Assembly: GCA_016706225.1 (NCBI GenBank)
Contig: JADJKB010000002.1
Location: 333,589-397,588 of the forward strand
Length of the DNA: 64,000 bases
Direction: 5' to 3'
Origin: Myxococcales bacterium
GTDB lineage: Bacteria; Myxococcota_A; Polyangia; Polyangiales; Polyangiaceae
This document shows, in pieces, positions 45,644-56,269 of the stretch (position 1 is the first letter of the stretch; every line of letters starts with the position of its first letter). The position numbers were made by a program, and so were the translations under genes. The notes beneath the pieces were generated by a model. That model saw only the letters and a program-made list of their open reading frames with translations. It was not told the DNA's origin and ran no database searches.

Positions 45644-46813
45644 ATGTGGAATCCGTACACCGAAGAACACGAACACTTCCGCAAGACCGTGCGTCAGTTT
45701 GCCGAGAAGGAGATCGAGCCGTTCTCGGACGAGTGGGAGAAAGCGAAGGACTTCCCCGACGAGCTGTTCAAGAAGGCCGGCCAGCTCGGCATCCTTGGCG
45801 CGCATTACTCCGAAGAGTGCGGTGGCTCCGGCGGCGACTACTGGTTCAGCGTGGCCAAGGCCCAAGAGCTACCGCGCGGCCGCTCGGCGGGTGTGACGAT
45901 GGCGCTGCTCGTGCAGACCGACATGGCGACGCCGGTGATCGCCGATCTCGGTACACCCGAACAGATCGACGAGTTCTTGAAGCCTGCGCTGGCAGGAGAT
46001 CGCATCGCCGCCATCGGCGTGAGTGAGCCCGGCGCCGGCAGCGACGTGGCGGGCATTCGCACGGCGGCCCGCAGGGACGGCGGCGACTACGTGCTGAACG
46101 GCCAGAAGACCTTCATCACCAACGGCGCCCGCGCCAGCTTCGTGACGTTGCTCGCCAAGACCAACCCCGAGACCGGCTCCCACGGCTGTACGTTCTTCCT
46201 GGTTCCGACCGACACCAAGGGTTTCAAGGTCGGCAGGAAGCTGGAGAAGATCGGCAATCACGCCTCGGACACCGCGGAGCTGTGGCTCGAAGACGTGCGC
46301 ATCCCCGAGCGTTACCGGCTCGGCGAGGAGGACATGGGATTCATGTACCTGATGCAGAACTTCCAGGCCGAGCGCCTGATCGGCGCCGTCGCGGGCGTCG
46401 CGGGCGCGCGCTACGCCATCGATTTTTCACGCCAGTACGGCGAGACCCGCGTTGCGTTCGGCAAGCCGATCATCAAGCGCGAGGTGTGGCAGCACAAGTT
46501 CGTGAACATGTACACGAAGGTCGAGATGGCGCAGGCGTTCGTCGACAAGTGTGTCGACGCCTACAACACCGACAAGTACCTGAAAAAGGCGAACGTCTCG
46601 ATGGAGACGGTGAAGCTGATCAGCATGGCGAAGATCGTCGCTGGTGAGCTGGTGGCCGAGGTCATGGACACCTGCCTGCAGTTCCACGGCGGCTGGGGTT
46701 ACATCGAGGAGTACCCCATCGCGCGCGCCTGGCGTGACGCACGCCTGCTCAAGATTGGCGGCGGCACCAGCGAGACGATGACCTACTATCTCGCGAAGCT
46801 GATGGGGCTCTGA
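45644..46813 (+). CDS. Acyl-CoA dehydrogenase
   Basis: 389 residues, GGAAGAG upstream of the ATG. Standard ACAD three-domain order: helical N-terminus, beta-domain with GVSEPGAGSDVAGIRT (FAD/substrate binding) and NGQKTFITNG, and C-terminal helices with RVAFGKPI, QFHGGWGYIEEYPIARAWRDARL and IGGGTSETM. The usual EGT catalytic-Glu position reads GGT, so the base may sit on another helix, as in isovaleryl-type enzymes. Substrate length not predictable. Single gene. Confidence 0.93.
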   Translation: MWNPYTEEHEHFRKTVRQFAEKEIEPFSDEWEKAKDFPDELFKKAGQLGILGAHYSEECGGSGGDYWFSVAKAQELPRGRSAGVTMALLVQTDMATPVIADLGTPEQIDEFLKPALAGDRIAAIGVSEPGAGSDVAGIRTAARRDGGDYVLNGQKTFITNGARASFVTLLAKTNPETGSHGCTFFLVPTDTKGFKVGRKLEKIGNHASDTAELWLEDVRIPERYRLGEEDMGFMYLMQNFQAERLIGAVAGVAGARYAIDFSRQYGETRVAFGKPIIKREVWQHKFVNMYTKVEMAQAFVDKCVDAYNTDKYLKKANVSMETVKLISMAKIVAGELVAEVMDTCLQFHGGWGYIEEYPIARAWRDARLLKIGGGTSETMTYYLAKLMGL

Positions 46814-46830
46814 CTCGAGCGCCCGCGCGC

Positions 46831-47154
46831 TCACTTCGTGGAGCCCAGCTCCGCACCACACTTCCAGCACAGCTCGAAGTTCTCCGGGCTCTCTTCCCCG
46901 CAGCTGGGGCAGGGTTTTTCCCCCTCCAGCTTGGAGCGCCGGCGCGTCTCGAACTCGTCCACCGCCGCTCGCGCCCGCTCGAAGTCAGCGTCGCGTTCGA
47001 TCACCACCCGGGGCCGTGAGGCCAGGTACGGCAGCTCGCCGTAGGCCGACATGCTCAGGGCGTTGTCGATGCGCGCCGGGATCCACAGCTCCTTCAACTG
47101 ATCGAGCAGAAGCTGCGCTTCCCAGAGGTCTTGGGCGACGAACACGACCTGCAC
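46831..47154 (-). CDS. DUF2007-like protein with C-terminal zinc ribbon
   Basis: 107 residues from GTG 47154 (VQVVFVAQDLWEAQLLLDQL). The N-terminal half fits the DUF2007 (putative signal-transducing) fold. The end has two CxxC pairs (CPSCGEE, CWKCGAE), a zinc ribbon. The open frame upstream is antisense-like noise. Last of a three-gene cluster. Confidence 0.8.
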   Translation of the reverse strand: MQVVFVAQDLWEAQLLLDQLKELWIPARIDNALSMSAYGELPYLASRPRVVIERDADFERARAAVDEFETRRRSKLEGEKPCPSCGEESPENFELCWKCGAELGSTK

Positions 47155-47176
47155 GGCGGTTCGAACTCTGGTCCAC

Positions 47177-47779
47177 TCAAGCGGCGAGCGCGAGCTGGAT
47201 CTTCTCGGTCTGACCCGCGCGGTAGAAACGCCTGAGAGTGCGCAGCACCGCCGGCGCCTTTTCGTTTCGGGCCAGGCGTGCCACGAAGCGCGCGGCCAGA
47301 TCGTTCGCCATGCGGTAGCGCACACCGTCCTCGGTGTCCGCGGCGTGCAGATAGCGCACGCGCTCGTACAAATGGCCGTGCAGCGCCGAGCTGTGCTCTG
47401 GCTCCAGGGGCTCACCCACGAAGGCCAGCAGCACGAATTTGTCGACCTCGGCTTGCAGCTCCAGCTCGAGTCGTGTCGCGGGCAGCTGAGTGCGCGCGCG
47501 CTCGGCGACGTACACGAAGTGGCTGACCCCCTCGACCAGCTGCAGCCACGCATCCGTGGGGCCGTGGTGGGCGGCGTTCAGCTGCCGAGGATCGGCGACC
47601 GGCGGCAGAACCAGGGCAATTTCCAGCTCGCCGTCCGTTTGTCGGAGCACCAGGGTCTCCCGCGAGTCGTGGGCCCCTTCGCGCACGAAGTCCACGACGT
47701 CCGGCGCCCGCTCGAGTCCGTAGACCCGCTCGAGCTCGAGTTGAACTCGTCGCAGCGTCAGCCGGTGCGGATCGCTCAA
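47177..47779 (-). CDS. Conserved hypothetical protein (coupled cluster, middle gene)
   Basis: 200 residues from TTG 47779, overlapping the upstream TGA (TTGA). Soluble; patterns include DSRETLVLRQTDGELEIALVLPP, GVSHFVYVAERA and LELELQAEVDKFVLLAF. No recognised domain. Its position between the other two genes and the coupled start suggest the three act together. Confidence 0.72.
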   Translation of the reverse strand: MSDPHRLTLRRVQLELERVYGLERAPDVVDFVREGAHDSRETLVLRQTDGELEIALVLPPVADPRQLNAAHHGPTDAWLQLVEGVSHFVYVAERARTQLPATRLELELQAEVDKFVLLAFVGEPLEPEHSSALHGHLYERVRYLHAADTEDGVRYRMANDLAARFVARLARNEKAPAVLRTLRRFYRAGQTEKIQLALAA

Positions 47780-48396
47780 TGCACCATCCCGCCGCCGCGC
47801 ACGGGCACCATGCCTCGCGCTACCAGCGCGTCGCCCAAGGTCGAGGAGCCGGTTCGCAGCCAACGCTCGTACAACTTCACGACCGCGCCGTCCGTGCGCG
47901 CCGACTTGGCTCGCAGCGACTCGGCGATGTCGGCGATCAAGCTGACGAACATGCGAAACTTCGCGGCAAGCTCCCGGAACAGATCGGGAGCGTTGCCATC
48001 ACTCTCGCGCTGCCGCAGCATGGCCGAAGCGTTCTCGTACGCACACGCTCCGAGGGAGCTCACGTAGCGCCGCTCGACGCCTCGGGTGTCGAGGTGCTCA
48101 CCAAAAAATCCGCTCACGTAGAGCACACCGTCGCCCAGCACGCGCAGGCGCTCGAAGCGCTCGGGTCCCGCGGTCTGCATGGCCTCGTCGAGCAGCAGCG
48201 TGAGCGGTCGTGACAGCGTCTCTTCGCCGAGCTGCCCCGGCTTGGTGTAGTCCGCGAGCAGCGCGACCATGTAGGCCTCGGCGGCGTCGGTGGCCTCGTA
48301 GCCGCGAGCCCGGATGGCGTCGGCAACCACCGGAGCGAAGAAGTCGCTCACGCTGGAGGCCAGGTCGATGGGGGAACGGTTGGGGCTGTCACTCAT
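47776..48396 (-). CDS. Conserved hypothetical protein (coupled cluster, first gene)
   Basis: 206 residues from the ATG at 48396, with a good AGGAGAGA ribosome-binding site. Mostly helical (SSVSDFFAPVVADAIRARGY, LTLLLDEAM, LGDGVLYVSGFFGEHL, FRELAAKFRMFVSLIADIAESL). No recognised domain. Upstream is the noncoding stretch that also carries the groESL promoter on the other strand. Confidence 0.75.
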   Translation of the reverse strand: MSDSPNRSPIDLASSVSDFFAPVVADAIRARGYEATDAAEAYMVALLADYTKPGQLGEETLSRPLTLLLDEAMQTAGPERFERLRVLGDGVLYVSGFFGEHLDTRGVERRYVSSLGACAYENASAMLRQRESDGNAPDLFRELAAKFRMFVSLIADIAESLRAKSARTDGAVVKLYERWLRTGSSTLGDALVARGMVPVRGGGMVH

Positions 48397-48648
48397 TGCG
48401 GATCTCTCCTGTGCGGCCGGAACTGGGCCGTAGAGGGGGGGTGAGGGAGGCGGCACCGCATGCCCCGCATTCAGTGGGCGGGGCCGGCAAGTCAGTCGTG
48501 GTTTCGGTGACCTTGCGCGCCTTCTTCAACTAGCTTGATTCAATATGAGCGAGGCGGGCACAGCTGGCCAAGTTGAAGTGAGGCTGCACACCATTTCCTC
48601 AGCACTCGCCGAGTGAGGCTGCCAATTCCTGCCTACACTGTGCCCCCC
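48397..48648. other. Divergent intergenic region upstream of groESL
   Basis: About 250 bp between the hypothetical cluster and the groESL promoter, more AT-rich toward its right end. No gene, repeat or RNA recognised. It should hold the promoter for the minus-strand cluster. Confidence 0.5.
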
Positions 48649-48676
48649 TTGACTCCATCCGAGAGCTGACTAGATT
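48649..48676 (+). promoter_or_regulatory. Sigma70-type promoter of groESL
   Basis: TTGACT (48649-48654) and TAGATT (48671-48676) separated by 16 bp, with the CIRCE operator starting 10 bp downstream, in the position expected for HrcA control. Confidence 0.75.
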
Positions 48677-48686
48677 CGGTGACCTG

Positions 48687-48713
48687 TTAGCACTCTCATT
48701 AGGTGAGTGCTAA
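48687..48713 (+). promoter_or_regulatory. CIRCE operator (HrcA binding site)
   Basis: Perfect inverted repeat TTAGCACTC, 9-bp spacer, GAGTGCTAA: the canonical CIRCE element bound by HrcA to repress groE and dnaK operons until heat shock. Lies over the expected transcription start of groESL, 156 bp before the groES ATG. hrcA is not in this window. Confidence 0.96.
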
Positions 48714-48869
48714 CTCTTTAGCCGAATAATTTCAAGGGTTTGAACGGCGCGTCCGCGTCAAAAAGCCCCCAGAAAACCGGGTTTGTTCCCGGGGCTAGGG
48801 CCCGCAGCGACGTTCGCCGCGACCGCCCCGGTCACATCCCGGCCCCCACCGAATGAGGAGAGGAAGACC

Positions 48870-49160
48870 ATGAAGATCCGACCCCTGCAAGACCGCGTCA
48901 TCGTGAAACGAGTCAAAGAAGACGAGAAGACCAAAGGCGGGATCATCATCCCGGACACCGCGAAAGAGAAGCCCATCGAGGGTGAGGTCATCGCGGTGGG
49001 CAACGGCAAGGTCGCCGACGACGGCACCCTGCGCAAGCTCGACGTCAAGGCGGGCGACCGTGTGCTGTTCGGCAAGTACAGCGGCACCGAGGTGAAGATC
49101 GACGGTGAGGAGCACCTCATCCTGCGCGAGGACGACATCCTCGGCGTGATCGAGAAGTGA
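48870..49160 (+). CDS. groES: Co-chaperonin GroES
   Basis: 96 residues from ATG 48870, preceded by GAGGAGAGGAAG. Full-length GroES/Hsp10: KIRPLQDRVIVKRV, mobile loop EDEKTKGGIIIPDTAKEKP, roof and C-terminal GEEHLILREDDILGVI. Caps the GroEL cage. First gene of the CIRCE-controlled groESL operon. Confidence 0.98.
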   Translation: MKIRPLQDRVIVKRVKEDEKTKGGIIIPDTAKEKPIEGEVIAVGNGKVADDGTLRKLDVKAGDRVLFGKYSGTEVKIDGEEHLILREDDILGVIEK

Positions 49161-49199
49161 ACCTGTACCCCCGACAAAAGATTTAGAGGAGAGACAAAA

Positions 49200-50831
<1,632 letters not shown>

Positions 50832-50875
50832 GCGCGCCGCGCTCGCAAGGGCGCGCGTGAGCTGAAGCTGTAGAG

Positions 50876-50908
50876 AAGGCGGATCCCGAGAGGGGTCCGC
50901 CTTTTTTT
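50876..50908 (+). terminator. Intrinsic terminator of groESL
   Basis: Ten-base-pair stem GGCGGATCCC/GGGGTCCGCC (one G-T pair) closed by a GAGA (GNRA) tetraloop, followed by seven T (902-908), starting about 45 nt after the groEL stop. Confidence 0.95.
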
Positions 50909-51077
50909 GCGCGAAGGCGTGCCGAGCGCCGGCCCGGCCCTTTGCTCGCGGCCGTGTAACGGCGCGCGGGCAAGGTGGGACGTCCGATCCCGCGCCCGAG
51001 CGCAAAACGGCAACGAGAATCTGTTAGGCTCGAAGCGATTCGGGAGGTCAGGTTCGGTGGTGACGGGTGGTCGGCGG

Positions 51078-52721
51078 ATGCGGGTGATGGGCGGCGCGCT
51101 GGTTGTCGCGCTCGCCGCTTCGTCGAGCTCGTTGTCGTGTGCGGAGACGACCTGCGAAGAGACGCGTACCTGTGGCGCGAGCTCCGGCGGTGCGGGCGGT
51201 GGCGGCGGCGGTGCGGGTGGCAGCGGGGGCGGTGGCTTTGGCGGAGTGGGCGGCTTCGGCGGCGTGGGCGGGAGCGATGGTGGTGGAAGCGGAGGAACCG
51301 CGCCTGCGGGGAGCTTCGCAATCTTCCCGGACGTCACCTCGCTCACGCTGGAGGTCGGCAAGAGCATCAACGTCGGGGTGGTCGTCGCGCGGGACAAGAT
51401 GACCGATCCGATCACCGTGGACTTCGTGGGGCTGCCCGCGGGAGTCACCGCCGCTCCGGTCATTGCGAACAGTGCGGATCAGTGGGTGGCCCTCAATGTC
51501 CAGGCAGCAGCGGGCGCTACCCACATCGCGGGGAAAGTGAACCTGCGTGCTCAGGCCAATGGCGTCACCAAGACTGTCGCCATGGACCTCCTCGTGCGCG
51601 GTGCGCCCGGAAGTCTCGACAACGCGTTCGGCGTCGGGGGTGAGGTTTCCGTCAACCTGTACGCAGAATGGAGCCGCGCTCGGGCCGCGGCGGTTTCCCC
51701 CAATGGCAGCATTTACGTCGCGGGTGAGGCTGGCTCGACCGTGGGCAACAACCACGCGTATTTTCTCGCGCGTTATCTGCCGTCGGGGCAGATCGACCCG
51801 ACCTTTGGCACGAACGGGGTGGTCGTACGCTATTTGAATGCCGCGACTGGCGAGCACGTTCTTCGCGGCGTCGTCGTCGACTCACAACAGCGCCCCGCGG
51901 TAGCCGGGTACTTCACTGGCGACCTAATTCATGTCGCGCGCTTCGACACGAACGGAGTGCTTGACCCGACCTTTGGCTCGGCCGGCGAGGTCACGGGTCC
52001 CGGTGGAAGCGCCTACGCGTTGGTGGTTTCGGGAACCAAGCTGGTCGCGGCGGGCAAAGACGACAAGACGCCGGCGCATGGGTTCGCGGGTCGGCTCAAC
52101 GAGAATGGCACGCCGGATACTGCCTTCGGCAACCAGTCCTTTGTCACCGCGAACACTGGTTCGACGGTCAGTGACGCCGTCGCCGTCGCGATCGATGCAG
52201 ACAACAAGGTTGTGATTGCGGGCAACACCCCGAGTGCGGTCGCGGTCGTCGCGCGGTTCACCCCTGGTGGCGCTGCCGACGCCTTCGGCACCGCCGGCGT
52301 TGCAACGATGACACTCGGTAGCGGCCTCGTTCTCACGGGGATGGCGGTGCGTCCCGACAAGCGGATCGTCGGCGCGGGGGGCGCCGCGCCCGACCAGTAC
52401 TTCTTGCTCCAGCTCGATGCGCAGGGGGCTCCCGATGCGACCTTCGGCGCAACGGGGATCTACAAGAACTCTGGCATTCGCATCGACGCGATGACCTTGG
52501 ATGCCGCTGGCCAGATCGTCACCGCCGGACGCTCAGCTCAGTCGTTTCGAATCGCGGTCTTCGGCGCGAACGGTGGCGTTGTAGGCGCAGGCTTTGTGGA
52601 CGTGAGCGCGAATGTGATCCCGCAAGGGATCTACATGCTGCCGGACGGCAAGGCGCTGGTGGTCGGCATCAGCCAAAAGGCGCCGACGGACAAGATCTAC
52701 CTGGCGCGAATTTGGATGTGA
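51078..52721 (+). CDS. Delta-60 repeat surface lipoprotein
   Basis: 547 residues from ATG 51078, which begins a signal peptide with lipobox-like LSC; the frame upstream is not signal-like. A Gly/Ser linker (about 40-75) follows, then a beta domain and about six delta-60 type repeats marked by D(P/T/A)TFG..G(V/E)V (such as DPTFGTNGVVV, DPTFGSAGEV, DATFGATG) with VDSQQRPAVAG-like strands. Delta-60 repeats probably form a beta-propeller. Convergent with the next gene (6 nt gap). Confidence 0.86.
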   Translation: MRVMGGALVVALAASSSSLSCAETTCEETRTCGASSGGAGGGGGGAGGSGGGGFGGVGGFGGVGGSDGGGSGGTAPAGSFAIFPDVTSLTLEVGKSINVGVVVARDKMTDPITVDFVGLPAGVTAAPVIANSADQWVALNVQAAAGATHIAGKVNLRAQANGVTKTVAMDLLVRGAPGSLDNAFGVGGEVSVNLYAEWSRARAAAVSPNGSIYVAGEAGSTVGNNHAYFLARYLPSGQIDPTFGTNGVVVRYLNAATGEHVLRGVVVDSQQRPAVAGYFTGDLIHVARFDTNGVLDPTFGSAGEVTGPGGSAYALVVSGTKLVAAGKDDKTPAHGFAGRLNENGTPDTAFGNQSFVTANTGSTVSDAVAVAIDADNKVVIAGNTPSAVAVVARFTPGGAADAFGTAGVATMTLGSGLVLTGMAVRPDKRIVGAGGAAPDQYFLLQLDAQGAPDATFGATGIYKNSGIRIDAMTLDAAGQIVTAGRSAQSFRIAVFGANGGVVGAGFVDVSANVIPQGIYMLPDGKALVVGISQKAPTDKIYLARIWM

Positions 52722-52727
52722 TCGGCG

Positions 52728-54164
52728 TTACAAGCAGGGCTGCAGCTTGTTGGAAACCGTTCCCGTCACGTTCTGGCAGCCGGAAACTCCCGGGTTGTCC
52801 GCGCAGGTCTGGAGGGTGCCGGACTGTCCGCAGGCGACGTTGCCAAAGTACCCCTCAGCCGGTCCGTCACCGGAGCAGCCGGCTGGGTTGCAGCCCCAAG
52901 CCATGTTGCAAAAGAGCGCGCTACACAGCCCGCCGGGTGCACATCGACCGCAACTCTTGCCTGATACATTGGCGTAGAACGGCGTGGCGTTCCCGTCGCA
53001 GTTGTAGTCGTACCCGCCCTTGCCCTTGCGCGGGACGTCGAAGAAGTTGGTCTGACCTGGAAACGCTTTGTTGTCTCCATCGTCGCAGTCGGTCTTGTTG
53101 AGCACGTACTTGGCCGGGGCGGGGCTGCTGCAGCCCAGCGCTGGCGCGTTGGGGTCGCCGAACCCGTCCCCATCGACGTCTGCATAGTAGGTGACACAAC
53201 TCGCACCAGCCGCGCAGGTCTGACCGTTGCACTTACAGCTGCCGCTTTCGCAGGTGAAGCTCTGGTCGCAAGCCGTCGGGCAACAGAGTCCGGCAACGCA
53301 GTGGCTGCTCTGGCACGCGCTATCTTTGGGGCAAGTGCCGCCTATCGCGGCCTTGATCACGCATTTGGGCGTATTGCACCAGTTGCTGCTGATGCACTCG
53401 GCGTCAGCGGTACAGTTCGACAGGCAGCTGTTGCCGGAACACTGATACGGGTCGCAAGGCTTGTTGATCGTGGTGCAGCTACCAGTCGAACTGCACGAGT
53501 AGTTGCTCTGCGTCGCGCTCGCGCACGCCTGGGCCCCGCACGATTTCGAGCTGTCCGGATAGGTGCACGCGCTCTTGCCGTCGCAAGTACCTGCACAAGG
53601 GTCTGTCGGTGTCCCGGCGCCAACACAATCGCCCTCCGGATCGGTGCCCTGAGAGTACGGAGTGCAGAAGCCTTCCTTGCCTGAGACCTTGCAGCTGCGG
53701 CAGTCGCCTTTGCAGTCGCTCTCGCAGCAAACCTGATCGACGCAGTAGCTGCTCTTGCACTCGGTGCCGTTGGCGCAGGGCTTTCCGTTTTCCTTGCCGC
53801 TGCCGCCGTCGCTGCCGGAGGCGCCGCCGCTCGCGGTACCGCCGCTGCCGCTGCTTCCCGAAACACCACCGGTGCCCGAGCCCGCGGCTCCGCCCGTTCC
53901 TGTCCCCGCGACGCCGCCCGTTCCTGTCCCCGCGACGCCGCCCGTATTCGAGCCCGACGCGCCACCGCCGCCGCCCGAGCCTCCCGTGGTGCTCGCGTCA
54001 CCGGCGCTCCCGCCGGTGTTGCTCTTGCCGCCGGTGTTCTCGGTGCTGAAGTCGTCACCGCTGGAGCACGCCGGAACCGCAACGCACACGGCCGAGGCAG
54101 CCAGACCGAAGGTGAACGCCGCGCGCAGCGCCGTTCGAGAAAAGAAAGCAGTTCTGTGGCTCAT
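52728..54164 (-). CDS. Cys-rich MopE-like lipoprotein with Gly/Ser/Thr linker
   Basis: 478 residues. Signal peptide ending in lipobox PAC (Cys33); Gly/Ser/Thr/Ala linker (about 40-125); then a region with over 40 Cys in short disulfide-type repeats (GTECKSSYCVDQVCCESDC; DSACQSSHCVAGLCCPTAC). One MopE-type putative metal-binding motif (YYADVDGDGFGDP ... NKTDCDDGDNKAFPG) lies about 325-370. Outer-surface lipoprotein; role unknown. Confidence 0.85.
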   Translation of the reverse strand: MSHRTAFFSRTALRAAFTFGLAASAVCVAVPACSSGDDFSTENTGGKSNTGGSAGDASTTGGSGGGGGASGSNTGGVAGTGTGGVAGTGTGGAAGSGTGGVSGSSGSGGTASGGASGSDGGSGKENGKPCANGTECKSSYCVDQVCCESDCKGDCRSCKVSGKEGFCTPYSQGTDPEGDCVGAGTPTDPCAGTCDGKSACTYPDSSKSCGAQACASATQSNYSCSSTGSCTTINKPCDPYQCSGNSCLSNCTADAECISSNWCNTPKCVIKAAIGGTCPKDSACQSSHCVAGLCCPTACDQSFTCESGSCKCNGQTCAAGASCVTYYADVDGDGFGDPNAPALGCSSPAPAKYVLNKTDCDDGDNKAFPGQTNFFDVPRKGKGGYDYNCDGNATPFYANVSGKSCGRCAPGGLCSALFCNMAWGCNPAGCSGDGPAEGYFGNVACGQSGTLQTCADNPGVSGCQNVTGTVSNKLQPCL

Positions 54165-54306
54165 GAGCCCTCCCGAGTCGCCCAGAATAGCGCCTCATTC
54201 AGTAGTTTTCACCTGGCGTTTGGGCCAGGTGACGTCGGATTTGGCCAGGTCGTGCCCGGGCTGGGTCGGGTTGCGGTCTTTCTGCCCCGTGCCCACCCTC
54301 TGGGGT

Positions 54307-54442
54307 TGCCCACCCTCGTCGCCGCTGCGCGGCGCCGGTCCCTCCCAAAGCCGTGCTCGCGGCTGCGCCGCTCCGCGCGGCAGGGAGGGACTGTGACCTG
54401 GAGGGGTCTGCTCGAGATTTGGCGGCGCGATGACTCGCTGCG
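54307..54442 (+). repeat. DUF559-derived dispersed repeat, copy 1 (136 bp)
   Basis: Begins TTGCCCACCCTCGTCGCC and ends GGCGCGATGACTCGCTGCG; nearly identical to 57104-57238 and 63305-63435. Its right end encodes RRDDSLR, in frame with the DUF559 remnant that follows, so the repeat is at least partly a DUF559 gene fragment. Together with the sequence to 54573 it fills the gap between the Cys-rich and PGRS-like lipoprotein genes. Confidence 0.88.
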
Positions 54443-54542
54443 TCGGTTGGGCTACCGCGTGCTGCGCGTCGGGGCGGAAGAGGTGCGGGCGGACGTGCAC
54501 GAGGTCGTGGCGCGGGTGCGGGAGGTCATCGCTCAGGGGTGA
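54393..54542 (+). pseudogene. DUF559 gene remnant (C-terminal fragment)
   Basis: 49 residues if read from GTG 54393. The segment LGYRVLRVGAEEVRADV...VREVI closely matches the C-terminus of the DUF559 proteins at 57456 and 63651, but the catalytic part (FAALSVKLVVEVDGGYH) is missing. Stop TGA at 54540. Probably a decayed copy. The 31 bp to the next gene match the usual DUF559-lipoprotein junction. Confidence 0.75.
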
Positions 54543-54573
54543 GAGTGTGCAGGCTGACGCGCACGCGCCTGCA

Positions 54574-56253
54574 TCACTTCTGCTCGAACTCTTTGCCAGC
54601 AGGTCCGGCCGTGCCCTCCGGAGCAGGATTCAAGTTGGAACCTTGCACCGCGCCGCCGGGCCCTTTTGCTCCGCCAGTGCCTTCGGCGAGCACGGTCGAG
54701 GGAATGCTGGGCTTGGTTCCGTTCCACACGAGCGCGTGGCTCGCGCCACCTGTGGCGCCGGAGCCGGAGCCGCCAGGGCCGCCCGTGCCGCCAGCACCGC
54801 CCGGACCGCCAGCCCCCAGACCGCCCCCGGCAAGACCCCCGCTTCCACCACTCTTTCCGCTTCCTCCCGGCGCGGCGCTCCCGCCCTTTCCGCCGTCGCC
54901 ACCCTTCTTGGAAGTGAGCGAGCAACCGCTCACGGTCACGTCGCTCTGCCACGAGAGAAGCGCAACGCTCGCGCCGCCGCCCTTGCCGCCGGTGCCCTTG
55001 CCGCCGCCGCAACCCGCCATTCCGCCCGCGCCGCCGGACGCGCCGATGCACGACCCCGAGCCCGCGCTTGCACCACCGCCGCCGCCGCCTTGGCCCGGGA
55101 AACCATTAGCGCCGTCGTTGCCGTTCGCGGGAGTGAACCCGGACGAGGTGAAGGTCCCGCTCGAGGCAGCGGCGGTTGCGAGCGTGCCGGAGTTTCCGTT
55201 GGAGCCTGCTACACCAGCCGTTCCGTTGTTCGTGCCTGAGCCGGCGGCGCCGCCGTTTTTGATGTTGGGCGGAGTCACGCTGGTTTGGGGCAGGCCAGCG
55301 GCTCCGTCTTCGCCGGCAAGGCCCTTGTTCGCCAAACCGCCATTGCCGCCCTTCGATCCGCACGTGCTCGCGCCGGACCATTTCCCTCCGTCCTGTGTGC
55401 CCGGCGCACTCGTACACGTCGCCGCCGCGCCATTCTGCGCTGCCGCCGCGTTGTCACCATCCGGCCCTTGCGTCCCGTCGCTGCCCGCGTTTCCAGCCTT
55501 GCCGTCGCCAGCGGTGAGCGACACGTTCTTGAACGCGACGCCCTTCGAGCTCGCGACAATGGCGCCGAAGCTGCTCTCGCCAGAGTTCGCGGCGTTCGCT
55601 GCGATGATGTCGAAGCTCTCGACTGTGAAGCTCGTCGAGATGCCGGAAATCGTCAGGCCGACCGCCGCTCCGTTCACCTTTGCTTTTGCGCTGGCCGACC
55701 AGGTCCAGGTGCCACAGTCGAAGCCGCCATACATGCCGCGGCTGTCGTGAGTGGCCGTTACCGCCAGCGTCGCCGTCTCGCTGAATCCGCCTCCGTCGTC
55801 ACAAGCGTAGACACCCTTGCCCGTGGTCCCCGCGCTGGCGAGCGCCTTGCCCAGCGTCTTGTACGGGCTGGCTTTGGTGCCGTTGCCGCTAGTGTCGTCG
55901 CCTTTCGGCGAAACAAAGACACCGTAGTCGTCAGCGATGAGGCATGGCTCGGAGCCAGGCGACTTCGTCGGGTCGCAAGTGCCGCCGTCACCGCCGGCAA
56001 CTCCGCCGCTTCCAGCGGTGCCGCCGGTGTTGCCAGTGCCGCCAGTGCCGGAGGTGCCTCCGGTGTTGCCGGTGCCTCCTGAACCGCCGGTGCCGGATGT
56101 GCCTCCGGTCGCGCCGGTGCCGCCGTCTTTGCCTCCGGTACCGCACGTGGCGTTGGCCTCACAGGAACCGAAGTCTTCACCACCACAACCGGCGACCAGC
56201 GCTGCGGACGCGCCGATGGCCACCAACACGAAAGCAAAGCCCATCTTCTTCAT
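54574..56253 (-). CDS. PGRS-like Gly-rich lipoprotein, module copy A
   Basis: 559 residues with AGGGGA upstream of the ATG. Lipobox VAGC (Cys about 23), GGTGGTSGTGG linker (about 40-95), a DUF1565-like start to a beta-helix (FVSPKGDDTSGNGTKASPYKTLGKAL at about 113-140), then beta-helix-like rungs and a long Gly/Ala/Ser-rich section similar to PE_PGRS proteins (about 250-540), ending EFEQK. Preceded by the PEGA gene (16 nt gap). A second copy lies at 60784. Probable surface adhesin-like lipoprotein. Confidence 0.85.
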   Translation of the reverse strand: MKKMGFAFVLVAIGASAALVAGCGGEDFGSCEANATCGTGGKDGGTGATGGTSGTGGSGGTGNTGGTSGTGGTGNTGGTAGSGGVAGGDGGTCDPTKSPGSEPCLIADDYGVFVSPKGDDTSGNGTKASPYKTLGKALASAGTTGKGVYACDDGGGFSETATLAVTATHDSRGMYGGFDCGTWTWSASAKAKVNGAAVGLTISGISTSFTVESFDIIAANAANSGESSFGAIVASSKGVAFKNVSLTAGDGKAGNAGSDGTQGPDGDNAAAAQNGAAATCTSAPGTQDGGKWSGASTCGSKGGNGGLANKGLAGEDGAAGLPQTSVTPPNIKNGGAAGSGTNNGTAGVAGSNGNSGTLATAAASSGTFTSSGFTPANGNDGANGFPGQGGGGGGASAGSGSCIGASGGAGGMAGCGGGKGTGGKGGGASVALLSWQSDVTVSGCSLTSKKGGDGGKGGSAAPGGSGKSGGSGGLAGGGLGAGGPGGAGGTGGPGGSGSGATGGASHALVWNGTKPSIPSTVLAEGTGGAKGPGGAVQGSNLNPAPEGTAGPAGKEFEQK

Positions 56254-56269
56254 TTCGTCCCCTTGATCA

